A stretch of 64,000 bases of DNA from Mycobacterium sp. 3519A. GTDB lineage: Bacteria > Actinomycetota > Actinomycetes > Mycobacteriales > Mycobacteriaceae. Below the pieces are notes generated by a model. It saw only the letters and a program-made list of their open reading frames with translations, was not told the origin of the DNA and searched no databases. This document shows positions 52,767 to 62,262 of the stretch, piece after piece. Position numbers and translations under genes: made by a program. The stretch is taken from positions 1,054,001 through 1,118,000 of the forward strand of contig NZ_OESG01000012.1 in NCBI RefSeq assembly GCF_900240945.1, given 5' to 3'. Numbering within the stretch: the stretch's first letter is position 1; the number at the start of each line of letters is the position of its first letter.

Positions 52767-52789
52767 TGGGCTTCCTTTCCATGTCGAAA

Positions 52790-52836
52790 TCTACGTTTTG
52801 CAGAGAAAGTGCGAGAGGCCAGCTGCAAAACGTCGA
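52790..52836. repeat. Hairpin between rpmA and obg
   Basis: ACGTTTTGCA (52793-52802) pairs perfectly with TGCAAAACGT (52824-52833); after one mismatch the stem extends by ATC/GAT. The loop is 21 nt. It lies between the rpmA stop and the obg start within one operon, so it may attenuate transcription or be a processing site. No U-run follows on either strand. Confidence 0.55.
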
Positions 52837-52849
52837 TCCCGACGCGGAA

Positions 52850-53116
52850 CTAGGCCTCCTGAGGCTGCGGTCGCACCACGCTGACGATCTTGCGGCCGCG
52901 CTTGCTGCCGAAGGTGACCGCACCGGGGGCGGTCGCGAACAGCGTGTCGTCGCCCCCGCGGCCGACGTTCACGCCGGGGTGGAAGTGCGTGCCGCGCTGA
53001 CGGACGATGATCTCGCCGGCCTTGACGATCTGGCCGCCGAATCGCTTGACGCCGAGCCGCTGGGCGGCTGAGTCGCGACCGTTGCGTGAGCTGGAAGCGC
53101 CCTTCTTGTGTGCCAT
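52850..53116 (-). CDS. rpmA: 50S ribosomal protein L27
   Basis: 88 aa, standard length, beginning [16 protein letters not shown] with the conserved GVKRFGGQ and [16 protein letters not shown]. It sits near the peptidyl-transferase centre. There is no N-terminal cleavable extension of the Firmicutes type. It follows rplU by 48 nt. Confidence 0.98.
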   Translation of the reverse strand: MAHKKGASSSRNGRDSAAQRLGVKRFGGQIVKAGEIIVRQRGTHFHPGVNVGRGGDDTLFATAPGAVTFGSKRGRKIVSVVRPQPQEA

Positions 53117-53164
53117 TGGTGGACCCCTACGCTAGTTCTTGTCGGTTCTTCGCCTGACGGCTCA

Positions 53165-53476
53165 TCACTTGATGCCGGTGACCTTGAGGACCGTCAGCTG
53201 CTGGCGGTGACCCTGCCGCTTGTGATAGCCGGTCTTGTTCTTGAACTTGTGGATGCGGATCTTGGGACCCTTGGTGTGCTCGAGCACCTCGCCGGTGACG
53301 GCGACCTTCTCCAGGTCCTTGGCGGCACTGGTGACCTTCGCGCCATCCACCACGAGCGCCACGGGCAGCGAGACGGATGCGCCGGCCTCGGCGTCGAGCT
53401 TCTCGACCTTGACCACGTCACCGACGGCGACCTTGTACTGCTTGCCGCCTGTCTTCACGATTGCGTATGTCGCCAT
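53165..53476 (-). CDS. rplU: 50S ribosomal protein L21
   Basis: 103 aa from ATG 53476 (GAGGAA upstream). [14 protein letters not shown] start and [13 protein letters not shown] end are characteristic. The longer frame to 53542 is leader sequence. First gene of the rplU-rpmA-obg-proB operon. Confidence 0.98.
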   Translation of the reverse strand: MATYAIVKTGGKQYKVAVGDVVKVEKLDAEAGASVSLPVALVVDGAKVTSAAKDLEKVAVTGEVLEHTKGPKIRIHKFKNKTGYHKRQGHRQQLTVLKVTGIK

Positions 53477-53586
53477 CGTTCCTCTTCGTCTCTGGGCGCG
53501 CGGCACCTGCGGTGCGCTCGCGATGCTTGGGTGCGGAACCACGTCGGGCCCGCTGTCGTCGGCGTCAGCCGTAAGACAACTGGTCC

Positions 53587-53616
53587 AGGGTACGTGAGGC
53601 CCGCCTACAGGGTCAA
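53587..53616 (-). promoter_or_regulatory. SigA-type promoter of rplU-rpmA-obg-proB
   Basis: Minus strand: TTGACC (53616-53611) and TACCCT (53592-53587), 18-nt spacer. The start of transcription would be near 53580, giving a leader of about 100 nt before rplU. Unlike many genes here, this one is not leaderless, which leaves room for autogenous control. Confidence 0.6.
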
Positions 53617-53627
53617 ATCACCGCAGG

Positions 53628-56324
53628 TCAGCCGTCATGGCTGGGCGGACCGGCCGGGCGCGCGGCGGCGCGACGCCGATGGCGGCCGCCGGTCACCACC
53701 GCGGCAGGCTGGGCGCGGACCTCGGCGTCGTCGCCGGAGTCGTCCTCGTCGTCGGAATCCTCGTCGTCGGAGTCGTCATCCGAATCCTGGTCGTCGGAAT
53801 CCTCGTCTGAGTCCTCGTCGTACTCGTCGGAGTCGCCGTTGATGACCTCGATGTCGTCGTCGATGTCCTCGTCCTCATCGTCGGCGTCCAGGTCGATCTC
53901 GTCGGACTCGTCCTCGTCCTCGTCGTCCGCCGAGTCGTCCTCCTCGTCGTCGAAGTCCTCGTCGTCGAGCTCCTCCTCGTCCTCCGACTCGACGAACGCG
54001 CCGATGGTGTCGGGTTCGAGTTCGGTGACGTCCTCGGTGGTCGTCGTGTCGTCGGCCTCGACGTCGGTGTCCTCGTCGTGCTCGTGCTTGCCGTTGGCCG
54101 CGGCCATCGCCTTGAACATCGGGTGCTCGCCCGCGGGATGCGGCGGCACCTTCGCGACCGCGACGTCGTCGGCCTTGGCGCCCTTCTTGCCGCGCTTACC
54201 GCGCCGACCGCCGGTGTCGGACTTGCGACCGGTCGCCGACACGGAGTCGACCGGATCACCGTGCAGCAGGATTCCGCGGCCCGCGCAGTGCGTGCACTGC
54301 GTGGAGAACGCTTCAATCAGCCCGGTGCCCAACCGCTTTCGGGTCAGCTGCACCAGCCCCAGCGACGTCACCTCGGACACCTGGTGGCGGGTGCGGTCAC
54401 GGGCCAGTGCCTCGGTGAGCCTGCGCAGCACCAGATCTCGGTTCGATTCCAGCACCATGTCGATGAAGTCGATGACCACGATGCCGCCGATGTCGCGCAG
54501 CCGCAGTTGGCGCACGATCTCCTCGGCCGCTTCGAGGTTGTTGCGGGTGACCGTCTGCTCCAGGTTGCCGCCGGAACCGGTGAACTTGCCGGTGTTGACG
54601 TCGACGACCGTCATCGCCTCGGTGCGGTCGATGACCAGCGTGCCGCCCGAGGGCAGCCACACCTTGCGGTCCATCGCCTTGGTCAGTTGCTCGTCGATGC
54701 GGTGCACCGCGAACACGTCTGGACCGTCGGGAGCAGGATCGTACTTCGTCAACCGCGGAACCAGCTCGGGCGCAACCGAATTCACATAGTCGTTGATCGT
54801 GGTCCAGGCGTCGTCGCCGGACACGATGAGCCCGGAGAAGTCCTCGTTGAACAGGTCGCGGATCACCTTGACCAGCACGTCGGGCTCTTCGTAGAGCGCG
54901 ATGGCGGCGCCGGCCTTCTTCTCGGTGGTCTCGGCCGCCTTGGCTTCGATCTCGGCCCACCGCTTCTGCAGGCGCTCGACGTCGGTGCGGATGTCCTCTT
55001 CTTTGACGCCTTCGGACGCGGTGCGGATGATCACGCCCGCGTCGGCGGGCACCACCTCCCGCAGGATCTCCTTGAGCCGCTGCCGTTCGGTGTCGGGCAG
55101 CTTGCGGCTGATGCCGGTCGAGGAGGCGCCGGGTACGTAGACCAGGTAGCGGCCTGCCAGCGACACCTGCGTGGTCAGCCGGGCGCCCTTGTGTCCGACC
55201 GGGTCCTTGCTGACCTGCACCACGACGTAGTCGCCGGGCTTGAGCGCCTGTTCGATCTTGCGGTTCTGCCCGCCGAGGCCGGCGGCCTCCCAGTTCACCT
55301 CGCCTGCGTAGAGCACGCCGTTGCGGCCGCGGCCGATGTCGACGAAGGCGGCCTCCATCGACGGCAGCACGTTCTGCACGATGCCGAGGTAGATGTTGCC
55401 GACCAGGCTGGCCGACGCGGCGGAGGTGACGAAATGCTCGACGACGACGCCGTCTTCGAGCACCGCGATCTGGGTGTAGCGCGCGCCTTCGTGCGGCGGT
55501 TCGGTGCGGACCTTGTCGCGCACGACCATCGTCCGCTCGACGGCTTCGCGGCGGGCCAGGAATTCGGCCTCGCTCAGGATCGGCGGACGGCGCCGTCCGG
55601 CGTCACGTCCGTCGCGGCGGCGTTGCCGCTTGGCCTCCAGCCGGGTGGACCCGCTGATGCCCTGGATCTCGCCGTTGTCCTTGTCGGATTTGTCCTTGCC
55701 GGTCCGCGGCGCACGCTCGTGGACGACGGTGTTGGGCGGATCGTCGGGTGAACCGGCGTCGTCGTTGTCGTCACCGGAGCCCGACTTGCGGCGGCGGCGA
55801 CGCCTGCGACGGCGGGTCGCACCCTCGGTGCCGGTGTCGTCGTCGCCGGTGTCCTCGTCGGACTCGTCGCCGGACTCGTCGTCCTTGGCGTCGGCCTGGG
55901 TGTCGCCGGAATCGCTGTCGTCGTCATCGCCGCCCTGCTCGCCGCGACCACGCCCGCGGCCTCGGCGGCCACGGCGGCGGCGCCTGCCCGCGGGCCGCTC
56001 CCCCTGATCGTCGTCGGCGTCGGGGCCGCCGTCGTCGTCCTCGTCGTCGTCCTCGTCGGCGTCCGAGTCGTAGTCCCGTTCGACGGGCTGCGGCGCCATG
56101 AACAGCGGCAGATAGTCGGCGCGCTCAGGCTCGGGTGCGTTGTCGAGAATGAGCCGCGACTCGGGCTCTTCTTCGGCGACCTCGGCCGGTGACTCCGCGT
56201 CGTCGGCCGTGTCATCGGCAGGTTCGGCGGGCGCGTCGATCAGCGTTACTTGCTGATCCTCGCCGGGCTGAATCTCGTCTGAAAGCTCTTCGGTATGGGC
56301 TGAAACATTCTCACTGTCGGCCAC
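53628..56324 (-). CDS. rne: Ribonuclease E/G family endoribonuclease
   Basis: 898 aa from GTG 56324 (GAGGAG upstream). Residues 1-250 are a disordered, acidic then basic, N-terminal tail. The S1 domain begins near 300 (NIYLGIVQNVLPSMEAAFVD). The catalytic core contains VDVNTGKFTGSGGN and GGIVVIDFIDM with its Mg-binding aspartates, and the Zn-link CTHC near 675. Residues about 690-870 are an Asp/Glu-rich tail made of repeated DDED/DSDD-type units. This N- and C-extended layout is typical of actinobacterial RNase E, the core of mRNA decay and rRNA processing. Confidence 0.96.
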   Translation of the reverse strand: MADSENVSAHTEELSDEIQPGEDQQVTLIDAPAEPADDTADDAESPAEVAEEEPESRLILDNAPEPERADYLPLFMAPQPVERDYDSDADEDDDEDDDGGPDADDDQGERPAGRRRRRGRRGRGRGRGEQGGDDDDSDSGDTQADAKDDESGDESDEDTGDDDTGTEGATRRRRRRRRRKSGSGDDNDDAGSPDDPPNTVVHERAPRTGKDKSDKDNGEIQGISGSTRLEAKRQRRRDGRDAGRRRPPILSEAEFLARREAVERTMVVRDKVRTEPPHEGARYTQIAVLEDGVVVEHFVTSAASASLVGNIYLGIVQNVLPSMEAAFVDIGRGRNGVLYAGEVNWEAAGLGGQNRKIEQALKPGDYVVVQVSKDPVGHKGARLTTQVSLAGRYLVYVPGASSTGISRKLPDTERQRLKEILREVVPADAGVIIRTASEGVKEEDIRTDVERLQKRWAEIEAKAAETTEKKAGAAIALYEEPDVLVKVIRDLFNEDFSGLIVSGDDAWTTINDYVNSVAPELVPRLTKYDPAPDGPDVFAVHRIDEQLTKAMDRKVWLPSGGTLVIDRTEAMTVVDVNTGKFTGSGGNLEQTVTRNNLEAAEEIVRQLRLRDIGGIVVIDFIDMVLESNRDLVLRRLTEALARDRTRHQVSEVTSLGLVQLTRKRLGTGLIEAFSTQCTHCAGRGILLHGDPVDSVSATGRKSDTGGRRGKRGKKGAKADDVAVAKVPPHPAGEHPMFKAMAAANGKHEHDEDTDVEADDTTTTEDVTELEPDTIGAFVESEDEEELDDEDFDDEEDDSADDEDEDESDEIDLDADDEDEDIDDDIEVINGDSDEYDEDSDEDSDDQDSDDDSDDEDSDDEDDSGDDAEVRAQPAAVVTGGRHRRRAAARPAGPPSHDG

Positions 56325-56618
56325 GTATTCTCCTCAAGCCCCCGGGCGCGTCGTGTGTGACGCGGCCACGCGAGGGCTCTCGCTCTTGTCCCCGGGCTAC
56401 TGCTCCCGAGCTTGTTATGGTCTCGCCCCGAGGGGTCCCTGTGGGAACCGTCTCGGTGCCGGTCTGAATGATGGCTGGACGGTCGGCGCCGCACCGCGGT
56501 CGCGATGGTCGCGCACGTCGAAGTCTTCATTCGGGCATCCACCCCGCTTAACAGGACGGCTACCCGAGGCCAGTATCCCACATCACGCGGGCCAGACCGA
56601 CCAGGCTGGACCAGCGGG
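56325..56618 (-). other. Long rne 5' leader / intergenic region (294 nt)
   Basis: No gene is supported here. It is GC-rich and carries several short inverted repeats (for example CCCCGGG near 56388-56399 and CCCGAGG/CCTCGGG-type pairs). Long 5' leaders of rne are targets of RNase E autoregulation in other bacteria, so this may be a regulatory UTR. No confident -10/-35 pair was found. Confidence 0.4.
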
Positions 56619-57029
56619 CTATTTGCCAGGGAACCAGAGTTCGATCTCGCGGGCCGCCGACTCCGCCGAATCGGAGCCGTGCACCAGGTTGTCCTGGGTG
56701 ATAAGTGCCAGGTCACCGCGGATTGTGCCGGGGGCGGCCTTCTCCACCGGGTCGGTGCCGCCCGCAAGCTGACGGAACGCGGCGATCGCTCGCGGACCCT
56801 CCACGATCGCGGCCACCACCGGCCCCGAGGTGATGAACTCCAGCAGCGACCCGAAGAACGGCTTGTCCTCGTGCTCGGCGTAATGCTTGCGGGCGAGGTC
56901 GTCCTCGACGTTCTTGAGTTCCAGCGCCGCGATGCCCAGGCCCTTGCCTTCGATCCGGCTGAGGATCTCTCCGATGAGGCCACGCTGCACGCCGTCGGGC
57001 TTGATCAAAACGAGGGTCCGCTCAGTCAC
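56619..57029 (-). CDS. ndk: Nucleoside diphosphate kinase
   Basis: 136 aa from GTG 57029. [28 protein letters not shown] and the active-site His in [12 protein letters not shown]. It transfers the gamma phosphate between nucleotides. TAGGCT (minus strand, 57042-57037) lies 7 nt before the GTG, so it is probably leaderless; the -10 overlaps the end of the upstream gene. Confidence 0.97.
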   Translation of the reverse strand: MTERTLVLIKPDGVQRGLIGEILSRIEGKGLGIAALELKNVEDDLARKHYAEHEDKPFFGSLLEFITSGPVVAAIVEGPRAIAAFRQLAGGTDPVEKAAPGTIRGDLALITQDNLVHGSDSAESAAREIELWFPGK

Positions 57030-57039
57030 GGCCGACAGC

Positions 57040-57423
57040 CTAGTCGGACGGTGGCTGTTGGCCCGGCAGCAGGCCACGCTTCTGGCGGCGCAGCACCTCG
57101 GCGCGCAGGTATGCGATGAACAGCCACACCGCGGCGAAGATCAACCCGATGAAGCCGACCGCGCCGTGCAGCAGCCACCCCGCGATCAGCACCACCTGGA
57201 CACCGACGTTGACCCAGATGGCCCATGGCCTGCGCTGCACCCCGCACAGCAGCACCAGCACCACTGCGAAGCCGATCAGGTAGCCGGCGCTGCGCGGGGT
57301 GAGCCCCTGATCCGCGGCGGCCACCACCGGCAGCGCCAGCAGCACCACGATGGCCTCGAGGATCAGGGTGCCCGCCATGACGCCGCGGAAGCTCTTCCAC
57401 GGGTCCGGTTGTTCGGAACTCAT
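57040..57423 (-). CDS. DUF4233 membrane protein
   Basis: 127 aa with four hydrophobic segments ([71 protein letters not shown]) and a basic C-terminus. It always follows folC in mycobacteria (Rv2446c position). ATG 57423 overlaps the folC stop (ATGA). Function unknown. Confidence 0.87.
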   Translation of the reverse strand: MSSEQPDPWKSFRGVMAGTLILEAIVVLLALPVVAAADQGLTPRSAGYLIGFAVVLVLLCGVQRRPWAIWVNVGVQVVLIAGWLLHGAVGFIGLIFAAVWLFIAYLRAEVLRRQKRGLLPGQQPPSD

Positions 57424-58826
57424 TGCGGGTCCTTCCCGAACAGGGTGCGGGCCGCCCCCGCGGTGACGACCGATCCGGTGATCACCACACCCGCGCCGCT
57501 GAACCCCTCGCCCTCGTTGCCGGACTCCTCGACCAGCGCGGTGGCGGTTTCGATCGCGTCGGGCAGCGTGGCTGCCGTGATGACGCGCTCGGGCCCGAAC
57601 CGTTCCTCGGCCCGCAGCGCCAGCCCTTCGACGTCGAGCGCGCGCGGGGATCCGTTGTGCGTCACCACGATCTGGTCGAAGGCAGGCTCCAGGGCGGCCA
57701 GGATGCCGTCGACGTCCTTGTCGGCCATCACCGACACCACGCCGACCAGGTAGCGGAAGTCGAACTCCTCCTGCAGGGCCTGCGCGAGAGCGGCGGCACC
57801 GGCGGGGTTGTGTGCCGCGTCGATGAAAACCGTTGGCGCCGTGCGCATCCGCTCCAGTCGGCCGGGGCTGCTGGTGGCCGCGAAACCCGCACGCACTGTG
57901 TCGATGTCGAGCTGACGGTCGGCCCCCGCACCGAAGAACGCCTCGACCGCCGCCAGCGCCACCACCGCGTTGTGGGCCTGGTGTTCACCGTGCAGCGGGA
58001 TGAAGATGTCCGAATAGCGACCGCCGAGACCCTGCAACTCGAGCAGTTGACCGCCGACGGCGACCTGCCTGCCGAGCACGGCGAATTCCGAGTCTTCCCG
58101 TGCCACCGCGGCGTCGGCTCGAACCGCCTGCGCCAGAAGCACTTCCATCGCCTCAGGCAGCTGCCTGCCGATGACGGCGACGGTGTCGGTGGGCACCAGG
58201 TCGTCGGCCTGCTTGGTGATGATGCCGGCCTTCTCACCCGCGATCTGGGCGATGGTGTCGCCGAGATAGTCGGCGTGGTCGACGCCGATGGGGGTGATCA
58301 CCGCGACCGGGGCGTTGACGACGTTGGTGGCGTCCCAGCGCCCACCGAGGCCGACCTCGATCACGGCGACGTCGACAGGCGCGTCGGCGAACGCGGCGAA
58401 CGCCATCGCGGTGACGACCTCGAACTTGCTCATCGCGGGTCCGCCCGCGGCTTCGGACTGCTGGTCGACCAGGTGGACGAACGGCTCGATCTCCTGGTAG
58501 GTCGCGACGTAGGAGGCCGGGCTGATCGGCCTGCCGTCGATCGATATCCGCTCGACGGCGGACTGCAGGTGCGGGCTGGTGGTGCGGCCGGTGCGGCGAC
58601 TGAACGCGGTGAGCAGCGAGTCGACCATCCGCGCCACCGACGTCTTACCGTTGGTGCCCGCGATGTGGATCGAGGGATAGCCGCGCTGCGGCGAGCCGAG
58701 CAGTTCCATCAACGCGGAGATCCGGGTGGTGCTCGGTTCGATTTTCGTTTCCGGCCAACGCTGATCGAGCAGATGCTCGACCTGCAGCAGGGAGGCGATT
58801 TCGTCCGGCGTCGGGACGTCGGTCAT
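57420..58826 (-). CDS. folC: Folylpolyglutamate synthase/dihydrofolate synthase
   Basis: 468 aa from ATG 58826 (ATGA overlap with valS). P-loop [18 protein letters not shown] near residue 55, [25 protein letters not shown] and [12 protein letters not shown] are the Mur-ligase-family landmarks. It adds glutamates to folates and may also make dihydrofolate. The longer frame to 59363 lies inside valS and is not used. Confidence 0.96.
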   Translation of the reverse strand: MTDVPTPDEIASLLQVEHLLDQRWPETKIEPSTTRISALMELLGSPQRGYPSIHIAGTNGKTSVARMVDSLLTAFSRRTGRTTSPHLQSAVERISIDGRPISPASYVATYQEIEPFVHLVDQQSEAAGGPAMSKFEVVTAMAFAAFADAPVDVAVIEVGLGGRWDATNVVNAPVAVITPIGVDHADYLGDTIAQIAGEKAGIITKQADDLVPTDTVAVIGRQLPEAMEVLLAQAVRADAAVAREDSEFAVLGRQVAVGGQLLELQGLGGRYSDIFIPLHGEHQAHNAVVALAAVEAFFGAGADRQLDIDTVRAGFAATSSPGRLERMRTAPTVFIDAAHNPAGAAALAQALQEEFDFRYLVGVVSVMADKDVDGILAALEPAFDQIVVTHNGSPRALDVEGLALRAEERFGPERVITAATLPDAIETATALVEESGNEGEGFSGAGVVITGSVVTAGAARTLFGKDPQ

Positions 58827-61474
58827 TTGAGGGAAGCCAGCCTCGCCGTGATGCGGTCCACTTCTTCGCGGGCCACCTGCTGGCGGGCGCGGATCTTCTC
58901 GACGACGTCGGCAGGCGCCTTGGCAAGGAACGCGTCGTTGCCGAGTTTGCCTGTGGTGCCCTTGAGTTCCTTCTCGGCGGCGGCCAGATCCTTCTCGAGG
59001 CGGCGCCGTTCGGCGGCGACGTCGACGGTGCCGGAGGTGTCCACCTCGACGACGACCGTGGCCTGTGACAGTCGCACCTCCACCTGCGCCGACGGGCTGA
59101 ACGAGTCGTCGCTCTCGGTGAGCCACGCCAGCGACCGCACTGCGGGGACCTGCGCGGTGAGGTCGGCGGATTCGATGCCCGACAGCCGGGCCGGGACCCG
59201 CTGCCTGTCGTTGAGACCCTGGTCGCTGCGGAACCGGCGGACCTCGGTTATCAGTTTCTGCATATCGGCAACACGTTGCGCGGCAACGGGATCCAGCGTG
59301 AAGCCGGACGGCTGCGGCCAGTCGGCAATCACGATCGATTCCTCGCCGGTCAGCGTCTTCCACAACACCTCGGTGACGAACGGCATCACCGGATGCAGCA
59401 ACTTGAGCAGCGTGTCGAGCACGGCCGCCAGCACTGCGGTGGTGTGTTGCGCACCGTCGGCCAGTTGGACCTTGGCGAGTTCGACGTACCAGTCGCAGAA
59501 CTCGTCCCAGGCGAAGTGGTACAGCGCCTCACAGGCCCGGCTGAACTCGTAGGCGTCGAACGCCGAATCCACCTCGGTGCGAACCTGTTCCAGCCTGCCG
59601 AGGATCCACCGGTCGGCGTCGGTCAACGCGGCGGTGTCGGGCAGCCCGGCGGGAGCGGCGCCGTTCATCAACGCGAACCGGGTGGCGTTGAACAGTTTGG
59701 TGGCGAAGTTGCGTGACGCGCGGGCGTGGTCCTCACCGATGGTCAGGTCGCCGCCGGGACTGGCGCCGCGGGCCAGCGTGAAGCGCAGCGCGTCGGCGCC
59801 GAACTGCTCGACCCAGTCCAGCGGGTCGATGCCGTTGCCGCGCGACTTGCTCATCTTGCGGCCGAACTCGTCGCGAATCAGACCGTGCAGGAACACGTTT
59901 TGGAACGGCACCTGCGGTCCGCGCGCACCGTCGAGGGTGATGGCGGGGTCGTCGCCGACGAACGTGCCGAACATCATCATGCGTGCGACCCAGAAGAACA
60001 GAATGTCGTATCCGGTGACCAGTACCGACGTCGGATAGAACTTCGCCAGGTCGGCGGTGTGATCGGGCCAGCCCATGGTGGAGAACGGCCACAGCGCCGA
60101 CGAGAACCAGGTGTCGAGGACGTCGGGGTCCTGTTCCCAGCCCTCCGGCGGGGTCTCGTCGGGTCCGACGCAGACGGTTTCGCCGTTGGGGCCGTGCCAG
60201 ATCGGGATGCGATGGCCCCACCAGAGCTGGCGTGAAATGCACCAATCGTGCATGTTGTCGACCCAGGCGAACCACCGCGGTTCCAGGCTGGGCGGGTGAA
60301 TCACGGTGTCGCCGTTGCGCACCGCATCGCCCGCGGCCTTCGCCATCGACTCGACCTTGACCCACCACTGCAGCGACAGCCGCGGTTCTATCGGCTCACC
60401 GCTGCGCTCGGAATGGCCGACGCTGTGTAGGTAAGGCCGCTTCTCGGCGACGATGCGGCCCTGCTCGGCCAGCGCCTCGCGGACCTTGATGCGCGCCTCG
60501 AAGCGGTCGAGGCCGTCGAATTCGGTTCCGGTGTCGGCGATCCGGCCCTTGGTGTCCATGATCGACGGCATCGGCAGCTGATGGCGCAGCCCGATCTCGA
60601 AGTCGTTCGGGTCGTGCGCAGGCGTGACTTTCACTGCGCCGGTACCGAATTCGGGGTCGACGTGGGCGTCGGCGACGATCACGATCTGCCGGTCGATGAA
60701 GGGGTGGGGCAGCGTCGCGCCGACCAGGTAGCGGTAGCGGTCGTCGTCGGGATGCACGGCGATCGCGGTATCGCCGAGCATCGTCTCGACCCGGGTGGTG
60801 GCGACCACGATGTGCGGTTCGCTGTCGTCGAGTGAGCCGTACCGGAACGACACCAGCTCGCCCTCGACGTCCTCGTATTTGACTTCCAGGTCGGAGATCG
60901 CGGTCTCCAGGATCGGCGACCAGTTGACCAGGCGTTCGGCCTGATAGATCAGCCCGGCGTCGAACAGCCGCTTGAAGATGGTCCGGACCGCCCGCGACAG
61001 GCCGTCGTCCATGGTGAACCGGTCGCGGCTCCAGTCGACGCCGTCGCCGAGCCTGCGCATCTGACCGGCGATGGTGCCGCCGGAATCGCGCTTCCAGTCC
61101 CACACCTTTTCGATGAACAGTTCGCGGCCGAAGTCCTCTTTGGTCTTGCCGTCGATGAGCAGTTGCTTTTCCACCACGCTCTGGGTGGCGATGCCCGCGT
61201 GGTCCATGCCGGGCAGCCACAACACTTCGTAGCCCTGCATCCGCTTACGGCGGGTCAGCACGTCCATCAGCGTGTGGTCCAGCGCATGCCCCATGTGCAG
61301 GCTGCCGGTCACATTCGGCGGCGGCAGCACGATCGAGTACGGGGGTTTACCGCTGGCCGCGTCGGCCTTGAAGTAGCCGGCGCTGACCCAGCCCTCGTAT
61401 AACTGCGACTCCACCGCGCCCGGATCCCACGACTTGGGCAGGGCTTCGGCAGAAGGATGGGAGCTGGCGGTCAC
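58823..61474 (-). CDS. valS: Valyl-tRNA synthetase
   Basis: 883 aa from GTG 61474. Class I signatures: [18 protein letters not shown] (HMGH) and [12 protein letters not shown]; an editing domain lies between; the C-terminal coiled coil ([18 protein letters not shown]) is typical of ValRS. TAGAAT (minus strand, 61487-61482), a strong -10, is 7 nt upstream. It heads the valS-folC-DUF4233 operon. Confidence 0.98.
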   Translation of the reverse strand: MTASSHPSAEALPKSWDPGAVESQLYEGWVSAGYFKADAASGKPPYSIVLPPPNVTGSLHMGHALDHTLMDVLTRRKRMQGYEVLWLPGMDHAGIATQSVVEKQLLIDGKTKEDFGRELFIEKVWDWKRDSGGTIAGQMRRLGDGVDWSRDRFTMDDGLSRAVRTIFKRLFDAGLIYQAERLVNWSPILETAISDLEVKYEDVEGELVSFRYGSLDDSEPHIVVATTRVETMLGDTAIAVHPDDDRYRYLVGATLPHPFIDRQIVIVADAHVDPEFGTGAVKVTPAHDPNDFEIGLRHQLPMPSIMDTKGRIADTGTEFDGLDRFEARIKVREALAEQGRIVAEKRPYLHSVGHSERSGEPIEPRLSLQWWVKVESMAKAAGDAVRNGDTVIHPPSLEPRWFAWVDNMHDWCISRQLWWGHRIPIWHGPNGETVCVGPDETPPEGWEQDPDVLDTWFSSALWPFSTMGWPDHTADLAKFYPTSVLVTGYDILFFWVARMMMFGTFVGDDPAITLDGARGPQVPFQNVFLHGLIRDEFGRKMSKSRGNGIDPLDWVEQFGADALRFTLARGASPGGDLTIGEDHARASRNFATKLFNATRFALMNGAAPAGLPDTAALTDADRWILGRLEQVRTEVDSAFDAYEFSRACEALYHFAWDEFCDWYVELAKVQLADGAQHTTAVLAAVLDTLLKLLHPVMPFVTEVLWKTLTGEESIVIADWPQPSGFTLDPVAAQRVADMQKLITEVRRFRSDQGLNDRQRVPARLSGIESADLTAQVPAVRSLAWLTESDDSFSPSAQVEVRLSQATVVVEVDTSGTVDVAAERRRLEKDLAAAEKELKGTTGKLGNDAFLAKAPADVVEKIRARQQVAREEVDRITARLASLK

Positions 61475-61510
61475 CCCGGCAATTCTAGGGAGACAGCGCG
61501 AACAGTCGTA

Positions 61511-61545
61511 AAAGGCCCCGACACGCCGCGAAAACGGGGCACTTT
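61511..61545 (-). terminator. Terminator downstream of the DUF937 gene
   Basis: Minus strand: a GCCCCG...CGGGGC stem with outer AAAG/CTTT pairing and a one-base bulge, followed by CCTTTTAC. This is the only hairpin in the window with a U-rich tail, placed between the DUF937 stop and the valS promoter. Confidence 0.6.
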
Positions 61546-61566
61546 GCGTCTGCTCGGCGGGAAAAG

Positions 61567-62178
61567 CTACTTCTTGCCGCCGCCGAGCAGCCCGCCGAGG
61601 ATCTCCCCGATCGGGTTGCCCTGATTGCCGCCGCCACCGCCGCCGCCGAGCACGCTGCCGAGGATGCTGCCCAGCGGGTTGTTCCCGCCTCCGCCGCCGC
61701 CCGCGCCGCCGAGGATGCTGCCAAGCACGTCGCCGAGGCCGCCGCCGCCAGCAGAGGCCTGCGGTGCTGAGCCCTTGGACAGCTGCTTGCCGAGGTAGGC
61801 CAGCACGATCGGCGCGAGGATGGGTAGCAGTTTCTTGATCAGATCGCCACCGCCCGCGCCCTGGCCCGCTAGCGCGGAGGCCACCGCGTTGCTGTCGTTG
61901 CCGCCGAAGATCTTCGCGACGTACTGGTCGCCCTGTTGTTCGTCGACTGCGTCGACGCTGACCCCGCCGTCGAGCAGGCCGCTGGTGCCCTGCTGTGCGA
62001 CGGCGGACTCCAGGTCGCTGGAATCAATCTGGTCGGCGTGCACGTTCTCCGCCACACCGCCGACGAGCGCGGGCACCAGCGTGCGAATCGCGTTGTTCAC
62101 TTCGCCTTCGTCGGCGCCGATCTTGTTCGCAATCTCCGATACCGGGATCTGGGCATACAAATCGTCTAGATCAGCCAT
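61567..62178 (-). CDS. DUF937 (YidB-like) protein with glycine-rich tail
   Basis: 203 aa. The N-terminal helical DUF937 domain begins [20 protein letters not shown] and includes [20 protein letters not shown]. Residues about 140-203 are repeats of G-rich LGSILGG-type units ending GGGKK. There is no signal peptide. The tail resembles a low-complexity or assembly region. Function unknown. Confidence 0.85.
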   Translation of the reverse strand: MADLDDLYAQIPVSEIANKIGADEGEVNNAIRTLVPALVGGVAENVHADQIDSSDLESAVAQQGTSGLLDGGVSVDAVDEQQGDQYVAKIFGGNDSNAVASALAGQGAGGGDLIKKLLPILAPIVLAYLGKQLSKGSAPQASAGGGGLGDVLGSILGGAGGGGGGNNPLGSILGSVLGGGGGGGNQGNPIGEILGGLLGGGKK

Positions 62179-62262
62179 CGCATATCCGCCTTCGTCGTTG
62201 AAAGTCGCGGTGCCGACACTAGTCGGTCTGATCTTGACGCACAGGAGTTCTGCGCGGGCCGA

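Noticed and set aside
53720..54070. Dense GTCGTC/CTCGTC short-unit repeats, possible tandem repeat array
   Set aside because: Explained by Asp/Glu-rich codons of the RNase E acidic tail; not a CRISPR or independent repeat.
54078..55751. 557-codon open frame on the plus strand
   Set aside because: Antisense to the RNase E catalytic core; composition is that of a shadow frame.
57423..59552. 709-codon open frame on the plus strand
   Set aside because: Antisense to folC and valS, both fully supported by motifs.
61600..61760. CCGCCGCC-type repeats
   Set aside because: They encode the glycine-rich tail of the DUF937 protein.
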